Shown here one piece after another: positions 43,481-54,149 of a DNA stretch of 64,000 nucleotides. Under the pieces are notes generated by a model. The model was not told where the DNA came from. It saw nothing but the letters and a program-made list of their open reading frames with translations, and did not search any database. The DNA comes from Oegoconia quadripuncta. Its lineage: Eukaryota; Arthropoda; Insecta; Lepidoptera; Autostichidae. The stretch covers positions 19,370,694-19,434,693 of the forward strand of contig OX438758.1 in NCBI GenBank assembly GCA_949316235.1. The letters run 5' to 3'. How positions within the stretch are numbered: the stretch's first letter is position 1; every line of letters begins with the position of its first letter. The translations under genes were made by a program, and so were the position numbers.

Positions 43481-43690
43481 TTAATATGTCCGTGCGAGTT
43501 GTGGGCAAATGCGTCCACTATTTGGACTCCGACAACCGCCAGACGCAAACGTGGGCAGACCGCGAAAACGGTGGAGAGACGAGCTTGACAGTTTTAAGGG
43601 GTGGTTTGTGCTCGCCAAGAACAGAACGACTGGAAACAGATGAGGGAGGCCTTTGCCCAGCAGTGGGACACTATGGGCTCTTAATAATAA
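43481..43690 (+). pseudogene. RTE-type LINE ORF2 3' end
   Basis: With frame shifts the block reads RKRWRDELDSF, then LAKNRTTWKQMREAFAQQWD and TMGS before a stop, followed by AATAATAATAAAT. This is the typical C-terminus and immediate tail of RTE elements in moths. The upstream part is lost. The opposite-strand 93-codon frame is its shadow. Confidence 0.8.
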
Positions 43691-43702
43691 TAAATATGTA
43701 TA

Positions 43703-44034
43703 CAGGGTGTCCCTGGAAGTATGGATCAAATCGAACAGGGGCATGGGGAAGGTCATTCCCAAACTTAAGCTGAAAAAAAAAAAAAAAAAAAAAAAAAATA
43801 AGAAAAAAAAATTAATTAATTATTTTTAATTAAAAAATTAAGCTGATAGCTTTGCTAGTTTTCTTTTAAAATTTTTTTTTGTATAAGCACTATTCGATAA
43901 TATGAAAATGTAAAAAATTGATCATAACTTTTGAACCGTAAAAAATGGCACCGACATTCATAGGGTTAAAAAGTTTGGGAATGACCTTCCCCATGCCCCT
44001 GTTCGATTTGATCCATACTTCCAGGGACACCCTG
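43703..44034. mobile_element. 332-bp mariner-type MITE
   Basis: Ends CAGGGTGTCCCTGGAAGTAT and its inverse, with TA at 43701-43702 and 44035-44036. Inverted repeats of about 60 bp continue through GAACAGGGGCATGGGGAAGG. A 28-A run at about 43771-43798. No coding. Confidence 0.9.
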
Positions 44035-44451
44035 TATATAAATTTATGTGTATTATGTAGTCAATAATATATTATGTTTTAAGTATAATTAAATTATCTA
44101 GTTATAGTTTGTAGGCTTAGTTTATGTATTTTTATCTTTACGTTATTTATAATAATTTCCAACTATAAAATACACCCGTACTGCTACTATTAGTGCAAAC
44201 CTCATCAACTGGTAGCTTGTAAGGATAAACATGTTTTGTAACAATTCTGTAGCTTGCTGAGGTATTTAGTTATAACACCTACAATAATAAATTAAGGTTA
44301 TCACTGTGAACTTCATTGCGTTGTAGAAGATGCTAAGATCTACCAAACCAATTTCCTTAAAAATTTATTAATGGCTACTTTATATTTCCTAAAAATAGTT
44401 TATTGAGTCGTCATTATTAGCCTCCTTGAAATTTTTCATAAATATAAAGAA
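44035..44451. other. No feature seen
   Basis: AT-rich, unassigned. Confidence 0.45.
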
Positions 44452-44600
44452 CTAGCTTTCCGCCTGCGGCGTCGCCTGCGGCGTCGCCTGCGTGGAATAG
44501 TTAATATCGCGGAAATTTGTATATCCCGCGGGAACTACTCACTTTATCGGGATAAAAAAAACAAACAAACATCCAAACTTTCGCATTTATAACATTAGTT
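44452..44600 (-). mobile_element. Helitron-like element with expanded 3' GC segment
   Basis: In reverse it ends GGCGGAAAGCTAG followed by T. The GC segment has two and a half copies of GCCTGCGGCGTC at 44462-44491 where other copies have one GCGAAGCC-type motif. The body has TATCCCGATAAAGTGAGTAG in sense, as at 15426-15637. Confidence 0.7.
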
Positions 44601-44632
44601 AGATGTATTGATCGTTTTTTTTGAAAATACAG

Positions 44633-44820
44633 GAGTTCTCAGTATATTCTCCGGCGCAATGAAATTCACAGTGGTACTTTTAATGATATAGTCTACGTTT
44701 CATTACTAAATACCTATACTATATCTAAAGCAGGTTACCGATTTGTTAGATAGATAGATAGGTAAGCCTTTATTTGCATCCATGTACACACGCATAACAA
44801 ATTTTACAAATGAAAAATAC
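44633..44820. repeat. Unclassified repeat and reversed LINE tail
   Basis: 44633-44745 is the uninterrupted counterpart of the split repeat at 33285-34110. 44746-44820 starts with TAGATAGATAGATAGG and GCCTTTATTTGCATCCATGT, a reversed LINE 3' end like the one at 56600-56700. Confidence 0.55.
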
Positions 44821-45714
44821 AACAATAAAACACAAGTACAGAAACAACAAATATTATGTGTGTGCCGCAGTATACAAAAAGGCTACAAGCTCAGTGTATG
44901 GATTTGCCCGAGGCGGGCGAAACACTGGTATTCTGCTGAAACCTGAGGGTTGGTCGTGGGACAAATGGAATTTTGAAATGTGTTTGGTGTTATCAATTTA
45001 AAACTAACGTTATTGGTAAATGAATATTGTGTAAGATTATTCTCGTAACATATTGGATTCAATTAATATAACATACCTAATTAAGTTATTGAACCAATTA
45101 TTATTATAGAATAAATTGATAATTAATGAAAAATTAATAAATTATTGCAATTTTCGATTTCATATTCTATACACGTTATAATTATTAACTATTTCAATTT
45201 GTGATGCCCAAGCTATGGATCCAATCCAAATACAATGTTAGAATACATTTTTTATTCCATCACTGACAGGTAATCTAAAAATGGCCTTTCAAATTAATTT
45301 TCTGGTAAAGTCTCTAGAAATCAATGGGCTACGTTCAGCAGTGAACGTCCAGCACCTGATATGATCATGACTTATCTACGTAATAAAATGAAACGATTCC
45401 AGCCAGACCACAACGATTTGTCAGTACTAATTAATGTAATTTCAATTTAATCTGATAAGAGTCTTACCAGGGCAGCAGAAGGATAGAGGAGCCATAATTA
45501 TTAACTACTACGCCTAACCCTTTATTGTCTAATCGAAACACCATATTTTCCACGAACGAAACCACTAAAAAGTAATCAATTTGTATATTTGTTTGTGTTG
45601 GGAGACATGTGTTGGTAATCAAGTCAGAGCACAAGGGTGGAGGATAATATTGGGGCGAAGCGCCCCGGGGCGCCGCCGACTGCGGTTGCAAAAAGTCCTG
45701 ACTTTTATGAATAA
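44821..45714. other. No gene seen
   Basis: A CCATCACTGACAGGTAATCT phrase near 45256 matches 34080. Otherwise unassigned. Confidence 0.4.
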
Positions 45715-45965
45715 TGAGGTAGCGCTTGACCTTGATTACATCTGATGTTAAGTGAAGATGTGGCGTAGATAACTTATTTAGGGGACGGGCCATCTATAAC
45801 AGGCAGAACACAACATTGCTGCTTTGGCGACAGACTTAGATTAGCTAACCAGACGTACATTTAAAATTGCTCTATACCATCAACCATACCGAGTACTAAT
45901 TATGTACTCAGCTGGCAATCGAAACTGCGACCTCTATTTTGTAAAACTTATGTTGTTTAAGGGCG
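45715..45965 (-). mobile_element. S1 SINE, degenerate
   Basis: CTTGACCTTGATTACATCTG, inverse body phrases and a damaged head. Old copy. Confidence 0.65.
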
Positions 45966-46032
45966 GTAAAAAGAGTCTTGTTTAGAGTACCAGTCAGACT
46001 AACCTTAAAATTTTAAAAAGAACTTAGTATAT

Positions 46033-46262
46033 TTTCCCGTTGTCAGAGATAAGATAGCCAGTCCCCCAAATGTGTTGGGGTTTCCGGGTCCGTACACTTC
46101 CACCTTCGACCTCATCTTCACTTAACATCAGCTGTGATTGAGGTCAAGTACAAACCCGTCGTGCATAAAAAAAAATCTGATGGCTTTTTTTTATGCACAA
46201 CGGGTTAGCACTTGACCTCAATCACACCTGATGTTAAGTGAAAATGAGGCCGAAGGTGGAAT
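46033..46262. mobile_element. Two S1 3' parts, tail to tail
   Basis: 46033-46172 (+) runs from CCGTTGTCAGAGATAAGATA to CGTCGTGCATAAAAAAAA; 46187-46262 (-) starts with TTTTTTTTATGCACAACGGG. They meet through their A/T tails, forming an inverted pair with about a 14-base gap. Confidence 0.82.
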
Positions 46263-46740
46263 ATATATAGTTATAGGAAGGTGGTTGTATGGTGGTTGGT
46301 GTTTGTGCAATGATTACGGAGTGTTGTTAAAGAAAAAAAATGATCTCTGCATATAAACAGATTTCTTTTACTATTGTATTGGTTTCGCTACAGAAATGTT
46401 GTGTGTGTTTTCAGTAAGCGGTACAGGCAGAATAATCAGCGCTATGGTATGGACCACTGTCTGTACTGCAGCATATGCTGAGTCAGAGCCCTTTCAGTGC
46501 ACAGTAGGTACAGTCCATCGCTGGGAAAATCTTGCTTGGTGTACGTCAGTGAATTATGCTTTCATTTATTTATTTATTCTGTTGAATTAATTACATAGGG
46601 CTGTGTTCTTCTTTTTTGGTTGTGTCTACTGTGCAGTGAATACATGTTTTATCTAACATTATCATAAGCAAGCTGGAATTCCAACAGGCGCCTCAAAATC
46701 CTGACATGTCAGGAGAAATCCTAAAGGAAGGAGGGCAATA
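46263..46740. other. No feature seen
   Basis: A 64-codon plus-strand frame at 46396 with several cysteines has no recognised family; probably chance. Confidence 0.35.
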
Positions 46741-46892
46741 TTTTTAGGAGACCAAACTTGAAGTGCAACGTTGTCGTTGATCCCCAGTGTCATAGGATTT
46801 TATGATAGAAAATCCAACATGGCGCCCGCAAAATCCAACATGGCGCCCGCAAAATTCAACATGGCGTCCGCAAAACACGAAATGGCGTCTGC
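46741..46892 (+). repeat. 21-bp tandem repeat within an old repeat
   Basis: Four 21-bp units at 46809-46892 (AAAATCCAACATGGCGCCCGC, then two with changes). Translated they give KSNMAPA units, but a stop lies just upstream. The preceding GTGTCATAGGATTTTATG links it to 26740-26860. Confidence 0.85.
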
Positions 46893-47308
46893 TGCCAAAC
46901 ATTCCACCGAAATGGCTAGACGGATTTTAAAGTAGTAGTAGCCGCTTAGTTCTTTTTTTACATTCAGACAGGTTTGATTTTTAAATACTTATATTACTAT
47001 TTTAGAGAAATACTGTAATATAATGCTTCTATTGAGAGGCACTGTCGTTTGTACATCTGGAGATAAAGCAAAAAGAAACCACAATAGTACCAACTAACGA
47101 GGTACAATTTTACGACCCGAGTACCAGAGGAGCATAAACGGCGCCTGTTGGTTTTATATCCCCGAGATGGCCGACGTGAAACGACCAATTACCAAATATC
47201 AATTAGTTGGCGTATTATGGTCACTGCGGTGCGGTCGTAAATAACTTTTCAATAAGCAAGTGAAGTGTTTTACCTCGGTCTACTAACTATGCAGGTTGTC
47301 ATATTATA
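46893..47308. other. No feature seen
   Basis: Unassigned; no repeat ends or exons. Confidence 0.4.
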
Positions 47309-48309
47309 TTAGGTCCTTACCTATGAAATTGGCGTTTTGTATGAAGAATTTCATTAAGACTGTTTTCTCCATACAAACATTTTTTTTTTGGGAACGGCAA
47401 ATCCAAATTTAGCTAAACTTTGGGTGTATTATCGGATAACATTAAGTTAAGTATAGGCAGCTTTATTTTTTAAAAGTTTTAACGAATCTAAAAAATGATC
47501 ATGGGAAGCACATAAAAAAGGGCTCTGTTAAATTTTTTTTTATTATGTCGTCGTAATCGTCGAACAAAGGCGGATCTGCAAACTGTCAAGTTTCCAGGAG
47601 AGCGTTTTGAAGGTTAGAAACCGGTTTTTTTGCAACTGTCAAAAATCGACTGAGCCGATATATTTGAAATTTGGGAATATTATTAACGTTGAGATCTATT
47701 TTTATATGAACTACGAAATGTTCTCCTGAAATGCTCAGTTTCTGCAGAAAATCACATGCGTCATTGTTCTGTAGACAACTCGGGTATGTATGTGATAATA
47801 CGTCGTTGTTCTGCGTTTTCTTTCTATCTATACTGAGACGTATGTCTCTTTAAGTCAGTATTCTACGGAACCTCTGCAATGACTTTTTGTCGGATGTTGA
47901 AGAAAGATGGAGGAATTAAATAAAATAATGTTATATTTATGTCTAATAATTATGTATTTATCAAAAGGAAAACCTTTGTCTTCTTATCTAGGCATAATAT
48001 CAAAGGATATTACGAAAAAATTAACAGTACTAGCTTCTTGGTATAATAACATATCTTTCCATACAAACTAAAATCAAAAAAGCAACAAACAAAGATTAAA
48101 CATTTATCATCTCCTCGACAACACTAAGGACCGTATTTCCCAATGTTGCTCAAGCGTAGATCTGCGCTTGAGCATAGTTAGAGAGAAATGCCGATGTGCA
48201 AGCTACATAAAGCTGTCCCTTTTTAACTATTCTCTCTGCTTGAGTAACATTCTGTAATAAGGGCCCTAAGTGTAATTCGTAGCACAGTTTCAAAATGTTG
48301 ACAGGCTAT

Positions 48310-49220
48310 CTAATGTAAATACCTACAAAAACCTATAGACCGCCTTAAACGTTTATTATTGTATTCTTGACAACCTAATGTAATACAATAACTATAAAAT
48401 AGACGACTCGACTCATCATAATCCGATTCCATCTCTGCAACCCGACCATGCGGCAACCCTTGGAAAAAGTTGTGATTTCTGCTGGGTATGATACCCGAAT
48501 GTGCAAGAATCGCTTTATTTATAACGATATTATTATCGCCACGGTTTCTCGTTTTCTTACCAATGACCAGGGTCATGGGCTCCTCGTCCAGACCATACTT
48601 GTATTGTAGATTTTAGTTGTATTCAACTACTACCTCTCTAATTTTGTTCCATGCTACTTTTTGGCCAGTTTTTATTCAACAGTAGCATTTTGAAGTCAAA
48701 AACATCCTCCTGAGTAAGGTCTCTAACCCGGTATGGTTTATCAGTAGTCTTGGCCCATCTTATTACAATCTTCCATTCTTCTGGAGTGTATATCACCATA
48801 GCTCTTTCAATGACGGAGTGTACGCTGTCTCCTTCGTTCTGTGTATGTCCCCTTTCAAGGAAACGATGAGTTACCTTAACTAAGAATTTTTCAGTCGCGA
48901 AACCATACATTGCAAACATAATCCTATTTTTGTTTTGGCCAGCACAGTTGCCTGACCAACACTGAACTCCCCTTTGCAGCAAATGTTTTTATGAAGTCGT
49001 GAGCCACGTTTTGCAACTCGTCCCACACATAGCAAAAACACAGTCATATTATAGCAAGATAATTTCCGTTTGTAGTATAAAATGCTCATTTGACCATGTG
49101 CACATGATAGAACTTTTTGCAAATCAAATGTCGCACACACAATCAAACCGTGAGATTGAGCTCCATCATCTTTGTCCTTGCTTTTTAACTGCCGCGCAAC
49201 TTTTTTGTTGTGTTGGTGGT
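48310..49220 (-). pseudogene. Decayed transposase, central and C-terminal part
   Basis: In reverse order of coordinate: GLIVCATFDLQKVLSC, then LYYKRKLSCYNMTVFLL and VAKRGS (about 49160-49000). A frameshift follows, then SGNCAGQNKNRIMFAMYGF, THRFLERGHTQNEGDSVHSV, IYTPEEWKIVIRWAKTTDKP and LTQEDVFDFKMLLLNK (48982-48640). After further breaks come QYKYGLDEEPMTLVI and a tail (48600-48310). The family normally has SDNC where this has SGNC, so a likely catalytic aspartate is lost, and roughly 15 residues are missing before it. A dead copy of a DDE-type cut-and-paste transposase. Confidence 0.7.
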
Positions 49221-50300
49221 TAAAATCAAAATCAAAATCAAAAAATGCTTTATTTTGTAGGTACACAGGGTACACTTAAAATAGTCAGATTTTACATTTT
49301 TAAAGCTACTGCTTGTTCAAAAGGCAATTTTCCCCTGAGAAGAACAAGCAAGAAACTCGAGAGGTCGCTTTTTTTAAAAAAAGGTTTTTATATTACAAAA
49401 TTATTAATTATTATTTTATGTTATAATATTTGATTATTAATTGTGAAATAGCCTGGTTATGCGAACGGGCTGGTTATGTCCATGATTGTTTATCTTCTAA
49501 ATAATCTGATATTTTATAATATGCTTTCTTAATAAGTTTCTGTTTTATAGTATCTTTAAATTTATTGAAAGGAAGATTTTGTATATCAACAGGAACTTTA
49601 TTGAAAAAGCGTATACATAACCCTTTGAATGAATTACTGACTTTGTGGAGGCGACTTATGTGACCTGCAAGTTTATCTTTATTTCTTGTATTGACATCAT
49701 GTTTATCACTATTTTTCCTAAATGATGTTATATTTTTTTTTACATATATTAGATTTTCAAAGATGTACTGTGACGAAAAGGTTAGAATATTATACTCTTT
49801 AAATCTATCTCTAAGTGACACTGCAGGTCTCAATTGATAAATTGCGCGAACGGCTCGTTTTTGTAAAACAAAGATTGTATTTATATCCGCGGCATTTCCC
49901 CACAGCAAGATACCGTAAGACATCAGGCTATGGAAATAACTAAAATATACTAATCTAGCAGTATTTACGTCCGATATTTGTCTAATTTTTTTGACTGCAT
50001 ACGCTGCAGAGCTGAGCTTCTTCGCCAATTTATGGATATGAGGACCCCATTGTAATTTGGCGTCCAAAGTAATGCCCAAAAATACAGTGGACTCAACAAG
50101 GTCTAGAGTGACATTTTTTATCATTATATTTGTGGGCACCTCCCTGACATTAGGCAGTACAAATTTAACACATTTAGTTTTTTTTTCATTCAGTAACAAA
50201 TTATTTGCCGTAAACCATTCTACTATTTGAGAAATAGCGTTGTTCACGTCGTCATGTAGGGTGAAGGAGCTGGGCCCGGATAAATGTAATATCTAAGGGA
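49221..50300 (-). mobile_element. LINE-A copy inserted in the transposase gene
   Basis: Tail inverse AAAATCAAAATCAAAATC at 49223, 3' UTR with AAGAACAAGCAAGAAACTCG, then a long ORF. It is the longest LINE-A copy here. It cuts the transposase between its N-terminal and DLQ regions, so it arrived after the transposon. The 5' end is near 50300 and is uncertain by tens of bases. Confidence 0.9.
49474..50247 (-). pseudogene. LINE-A reverse transcriptase, C-terminal 257 codons
   Basis: A single open frame: ISQIVEWFTANNLLLNEKKT with VKFV following (palm-end, after the active site), VFLGITLDAKLQWGPHIHKL (the conserved FLGxxLD segment), ARLVYFSYFHSLMSYGILLW, IFVLQKRAVRAIYQL, GLCIRFFNKVPVDIQNLPFN and ISDYLEDKQSWT. 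This order is typical of jockey/CR1-like non-LTR enzymes. The frame continues upstream without a start (SGPSSFTLHDDV), and the YADD box is not present. No stops inside, so the insertion is not old. Non-functional through 5' truncation. Confidence 0.9.
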
Positions 50301-50842
50301 AGAATCGCAAAAGTAACACTATGTTACCTAGCATACCTACGTTACCTACATTACCGACACTTAGGGTTTTAGGCAATCCAGCTCTTTCACATAGGCTGGT
50401 TAGATCACGATCACTTCACACACGACCATTCATCGATTAGTGGTATTTGGTGAGTCCACGGGTGGGATTAGACCAGAGATCGGGACGGCGATGAGCACAG
50501 TGCTACTTGTCTGTCAGTGCTCTGTATGGGACGGGACCCAACTGTAAGAGCAGGTATATTATGCATAGGTAAGTAGGTATTACATCGCCTAATGTATTTC
50601 CCCAATAGGTCCGATCTTTAACATAGTATATTCCAATTTTAGTACGTCGGAGGGATTATAAGTATTCTTGAAAACGTGGCATTAGTCACATGTATCTTTA
50701 TTTGGAATATGGAACGTCAAATTGAAATGGGAGTTGACTATATCGTCGTATGGGGGTAGAGTTTTTGCTGGATTTTCATGCCTTGCCTGATTGAGCCAGT
50801 CTTTTTACAGAATAAATTTTCGCGCAATACTCAAACTGCCAT

Positions 50843-51067
50843 CTAAATACAACCTTGATGATGACTAACGACAGTAATGCGAATGTATTGGTACGAACGA
50901 CTAACATGTTCGCATACGGACGTGATCATACCTTCATCCACTACCTTTTTGTGGTTGTTGTTGAATCCATGCAAGTCTTTTTCGACAGATGTAATGCCAT
51001 CGTACTTTTGCCAAGCTGTTCTGATCATCCTCTCAATAATAACCAGGGTGTTAAATGTTTTTAACAT
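50843..51067 (-). pseudogene. Transposase N-terminal piece
   Basis: In reverse: WQKYDGITSVEKDLHGFNNN, HKKVVDEGMITSVCEHV, after which the frame degrades. An xHGxxNNHKKV stretch followed by a helix and a CEHV-like phrase fits the region before the DLQ motif in the same transposase group. It lies between exon 1 (51889-51770) and the LINE, as expected. The overlapping plus-strand frames are shadows. Confidence 0.45.
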
Positions 51068-51549
51068 TGTTTCACGTACTTAAATTATAGTGTGAGATGC
51101 GTTTCCATCTTTGGCAGAAAATATGTGTAGGCGTGTCTTTGATCGAATGTAAGAAATTGAACTATTCTATTAGTGGAATTATTTATACAAAAAGATCAGT
51201 TATTTCATTATTTTTAATAAATAATATATATATTGATATTTACATTGTCTAAAAGAAGCACATTATAATCCAATTGCCTTATACTTATTCGTTTATTTTA
51301 GTGTTTAATTATTTTTAAAATTGAATAAAGACGTAGAAACAAAATCCGTCCCTCGTATAAAGTCAGTTGTGTACATCCGACATAATAATGTCCCACGTAC
51401 AATGCTGGTTCTCATCAACCGTGCTTTAGAATTCCCTAGAATAGCGCAGGTTAAGTTAATCCGTCACCAAAAAGAATTAATCACAGCTAACAGTCTCATC
51501 ACTTTGTCATCATAATAACACAACCCTGAAACAATATATATTATTAATA

Positions 51550-51700
51550 AATGGACATATTTTTTTAACTACAAACTTTGGTACAACGACAGATGTGCTT
51601 ATCCGTCACGGGTTTTTTGTCTCTCATTTCCCTACAACAGAGACGGTTGTGATGATCAGTCATTTTAAAGTGCAAATACCATAAAACGTCCACTTTTATA
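51550..51700 (-). other. Short cysteine-rich frame
   Basis: In reverse, MTDHHNRLCCREMRD followed by KPVTDKHICRCTKVCS and a stop. Spacing of cysteines and histidines hints at a zinc-binding piece of the transposase, but this is a 32-codon frame and may be chance. Confidence 0.25.
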
Positions 51701-51769
51701 GATATTAAAATCGCGCTTTATATATTATTAATAATAAATTTTAGAGATAAAAGAATAGTCATTTCTTAC

Positions 51770-51889
51770 CTGAAATGCAACACGGATAGTTGAGACATTA
51801 CTTCGAATCTTGTCCTCGATGTGAATAATATTCCTCTGTTCCTTATTTCTCACTAAATCCAGTAAGCGTTTTGACCTTCTTAAAAACAT
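51770..51889 (-). CDS. Candidate first coding exon of the transposase
   Basis: ATG at 51889 opens exactly 40 codons (MFLRRSKRLLDLVRNKEQRN, then IIHIEDKIRSNVSTIRVAFQ) and ends CAG with the donor GTAAG at 51769. The basic start could act in nuclear entry. It sits 370 bp inside the right end, the proper place for a first exon. I infer the link with the downstream pieces from position only. Confidence 0.45.
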
Positions 51890-52415
51890 TTTAATTTAAC
51901 AATACCAAGGCTAGTTAAATAAAAACATAATATTCAAATTTAATAACACAACAAGTTATAAACTCTTCTCAAAACTATAACTTGAGGTCCTGCGTGGAAC
52001 ACGGTCGGTACTACACATCCGTCGCGCGGAGTGAGGGTGGCGGGGGGAAGGTATGCGAAGTACAACGATGCATGAACAGATACGGCCTTGTCCTACGTTA
52101 AAAGATCCAGATCCGCCGATGTTCGATTCTGTAACTTCGCTATTTTTAAGAGTTTAAAAAAAAAAAGAAATTATTATTTAGAGGACCTATTTTAGATCAG
52201 TTTCGTATATAAATATAGATTTTGACGAATTGTCCCATACGCCGTTGTTCTACGATCATGACGATGTGATTTAGCCCAGAAATTAAAAAATATTTCATGT
52301 GAAACCTTGATTTTCCAAATAAAAAACAAATTTGGATATAGCTTTGAAAATCGCAGGAATTGGTACATATGATTAACGAAGAAAAAAATCTCCAATTTCA
52401 TAGGTAAAGACCCAA

Positions 52416-54050
52416 TATTTGCCATTTACTCCGCTGCAAAGGCGCAATTACCATCGTATTTCTTGTCCGGATTTGCCTTCATCTGAAGAAGAAGAATTTA
52501 TTTCCACCAATGCGCGTAAGTACCAAATTATATATTTACTTAAAATTAATACTTTATAAATAAGCAGTGCGCAAGTGTGAACTCCACACTGGACACTAGA
52601 TAGCGATCGCAAACTGCTTAGATGTTGTGCACGAACTAAATCGTGATCGTAAACTTATCAGAGCTTATGCGTCTATGCTCGTGATCAATCGCATCGTCAT
52701 TTACAAAACTCCGCATTAGAAATGGGTTAGTCCCATTCTTTAAGAAACCACACGGCAAAAGATACATTTTAATACATATATTCGTTTGGCCCGTATTAAT
52801 CGTTGGGTCGAAACTGCTCGTATGATTGACGCTGCCGCGCCGCCCGCGCATCGCTTTACATATAAATTACCAATTACAACTCGCGCACAGATTTCTGGGC
52901 TAACAGAGGTGGCAAGTTACTTATTGAGTCACATTAATATTGCAATAACCATGGTCAATTGTGGAATAATGTCTATGGAAATTAAGTGCTCTTGTTTTTG
53001 AGTTTTCAGTTAAAAAGTTTGAAAATACTTGCAGTTTGACGGACCGGAAAATTAGCAAAAAAATCGTATATCCTTCACATTCCTACTCAATATACCTATG
53101 GACACATTGAAGACTGCAAATGAATAGACTAAAAAGAAGTAACGATGTCGAGATCTGAATGACAAAGGTCGCGTTTTTGACGAAAAGTCATCACGTGATA
53201 TGAGGCGATATAAGTCTTCGTTAAAACCCGCTAAAATAACACACCGAGTGACGATCACCATAAAACTTAACGACCACCAACATGCATGTAAATCGATAAA
53301 AAATATTGTGCTGCTGTTATAAAGCCCCAGGATTGCTCATAAATATCTCAACAATAAACTGACAGAAGACGATTAGACCTTTTGCGCTATGAGAAACAAA
53401 AAACAAACACCAGGATATCATGAACTACCATATCTATACCTTCCAAAGTCGCAATAACCGTAACGGTAGCCACTTTTAATAATGAGTAATGAGATAGAAA
53501 GAATGCAGGATAACCTGACGGTGTAATAGACGAGTAAAATATGTACATCGGCAGTCCTGATGGCCTGGTACTTTCATGGGTTAGTCGGACGGCCTCATTA
53601 AAATCTATGATTGATTTTGTAGCAGTACCAATACAGTAGTCGCTACCGAAATATTATTAGTATTAGTGATACTTAGCAATTATCTAATGGATCTGGCGTA
53701 CAGTAGCTGATACGCCCACGGCCCGGACGTGTCTCTAATGAGTTTTGATTTAGCAACCATGTTATACAACACACACGTCTAAAATCTCATCAGACTTATG
53801 TTTTTTTTTGTAATAGATAAAGAATAATGAGCTACATAAATATCTATCAATACTCTGGAATTATCTAAAGTGCCTCTGGCATGAAATACACACCCGGGTT
53901 CTCTAAAGATAACTATCATTACCTTACATGTTTTACTTCTTCAAAATCACTTGCGTAAATTTTCCCATCAACTAATCCAGCACCAAGTCATCATGGTATG
54001 ACAGGAGTATGTTTAGCGGGGCGTACCGCCCGGCCACCCGCAGAGCGCCT
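52416..54050. other. No gene seen
   Basis: AT-rich intergenic-type sequence. Frames at 52636-53001 on both strands overlap and have no known motif. Confidence 0.45.
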
Positions 54051-54149
54051 TTAGGCAAGCACGCGCTCTCGCAAATTTGCCCGTGTACTCGGTGAAATTG
54101 CCCCCTGAGTTGGCAACGGAACCTGCTGTGTTGGTATGCGACCCTGGTA
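54051..54149 (-). CDS. Candidate terminal exon with YQGRIP (copy 1)
   Basis: In reverse the frame reads YQGRIPTQQVPLPTQGAI, then SPSTRANLRERVLA and TAA. TACCAGGGTCGCATACCA is shared with 58682-58699 except for one base. There is no clean acceptor in this frame: a stop lies 15 bases before YQG. If the acceptor CAG near 54170 is used in phase 1, a different open frame (QLSVKKVPGSHTNTAG) results. Either a real alternative exon or a decayed duplicate. Confidence 0.2.
   Translation of the reverse strand, partial: YQGRIPTQQVPLPTQGAISPSTRANLRERVLA

Larger units (their letters stand above)
47549..52263 (-). mobile_element. 4.7-kb DNA transposon with 4-bp duplication
   Basis: Imperfect inverted ends of about 26 bp: CGTCGTAATCGTCGAACAAA at the left and the inverse of CGTCATGATCGTAGAACAAC at the right. 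ATGT is duplicated at 47545-47548 and 52264-52267. Inside, on the minus strand, are pieces of one transposase gene (51889 down to 48310) and a LINE-A insertion (49221-50300). The transposase has DNCAGQNKN- and GHTQNEGD-type motifs of a group I know only as uncharacterised; a 4-bp duplication would suit Sola-like elements, but that assignment is tentative. Confidence 0.82.
47309..52415 (-). mobile_element. M1 element (copy 5) split by a 4.7-kb transposon
   Basis: 47309-47548 is the left part (TTAGGTCCTTACCTATGAAA onward) and 52264-52415 the right part, ending GGTAAAGACCCAA, with TA outside. Removing 47549-52263 and one ATGT restores the M1 sequence at TTATTATGTGATTTAGCC exactly as in the other copies. 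Confidence 0.92.

Noticed and set aside
43481..43762. 93-codon minus-strand frame
   Set aside because: Antisense to the RTE ORF2 end, whose plus-strand reading matches a known motif set.
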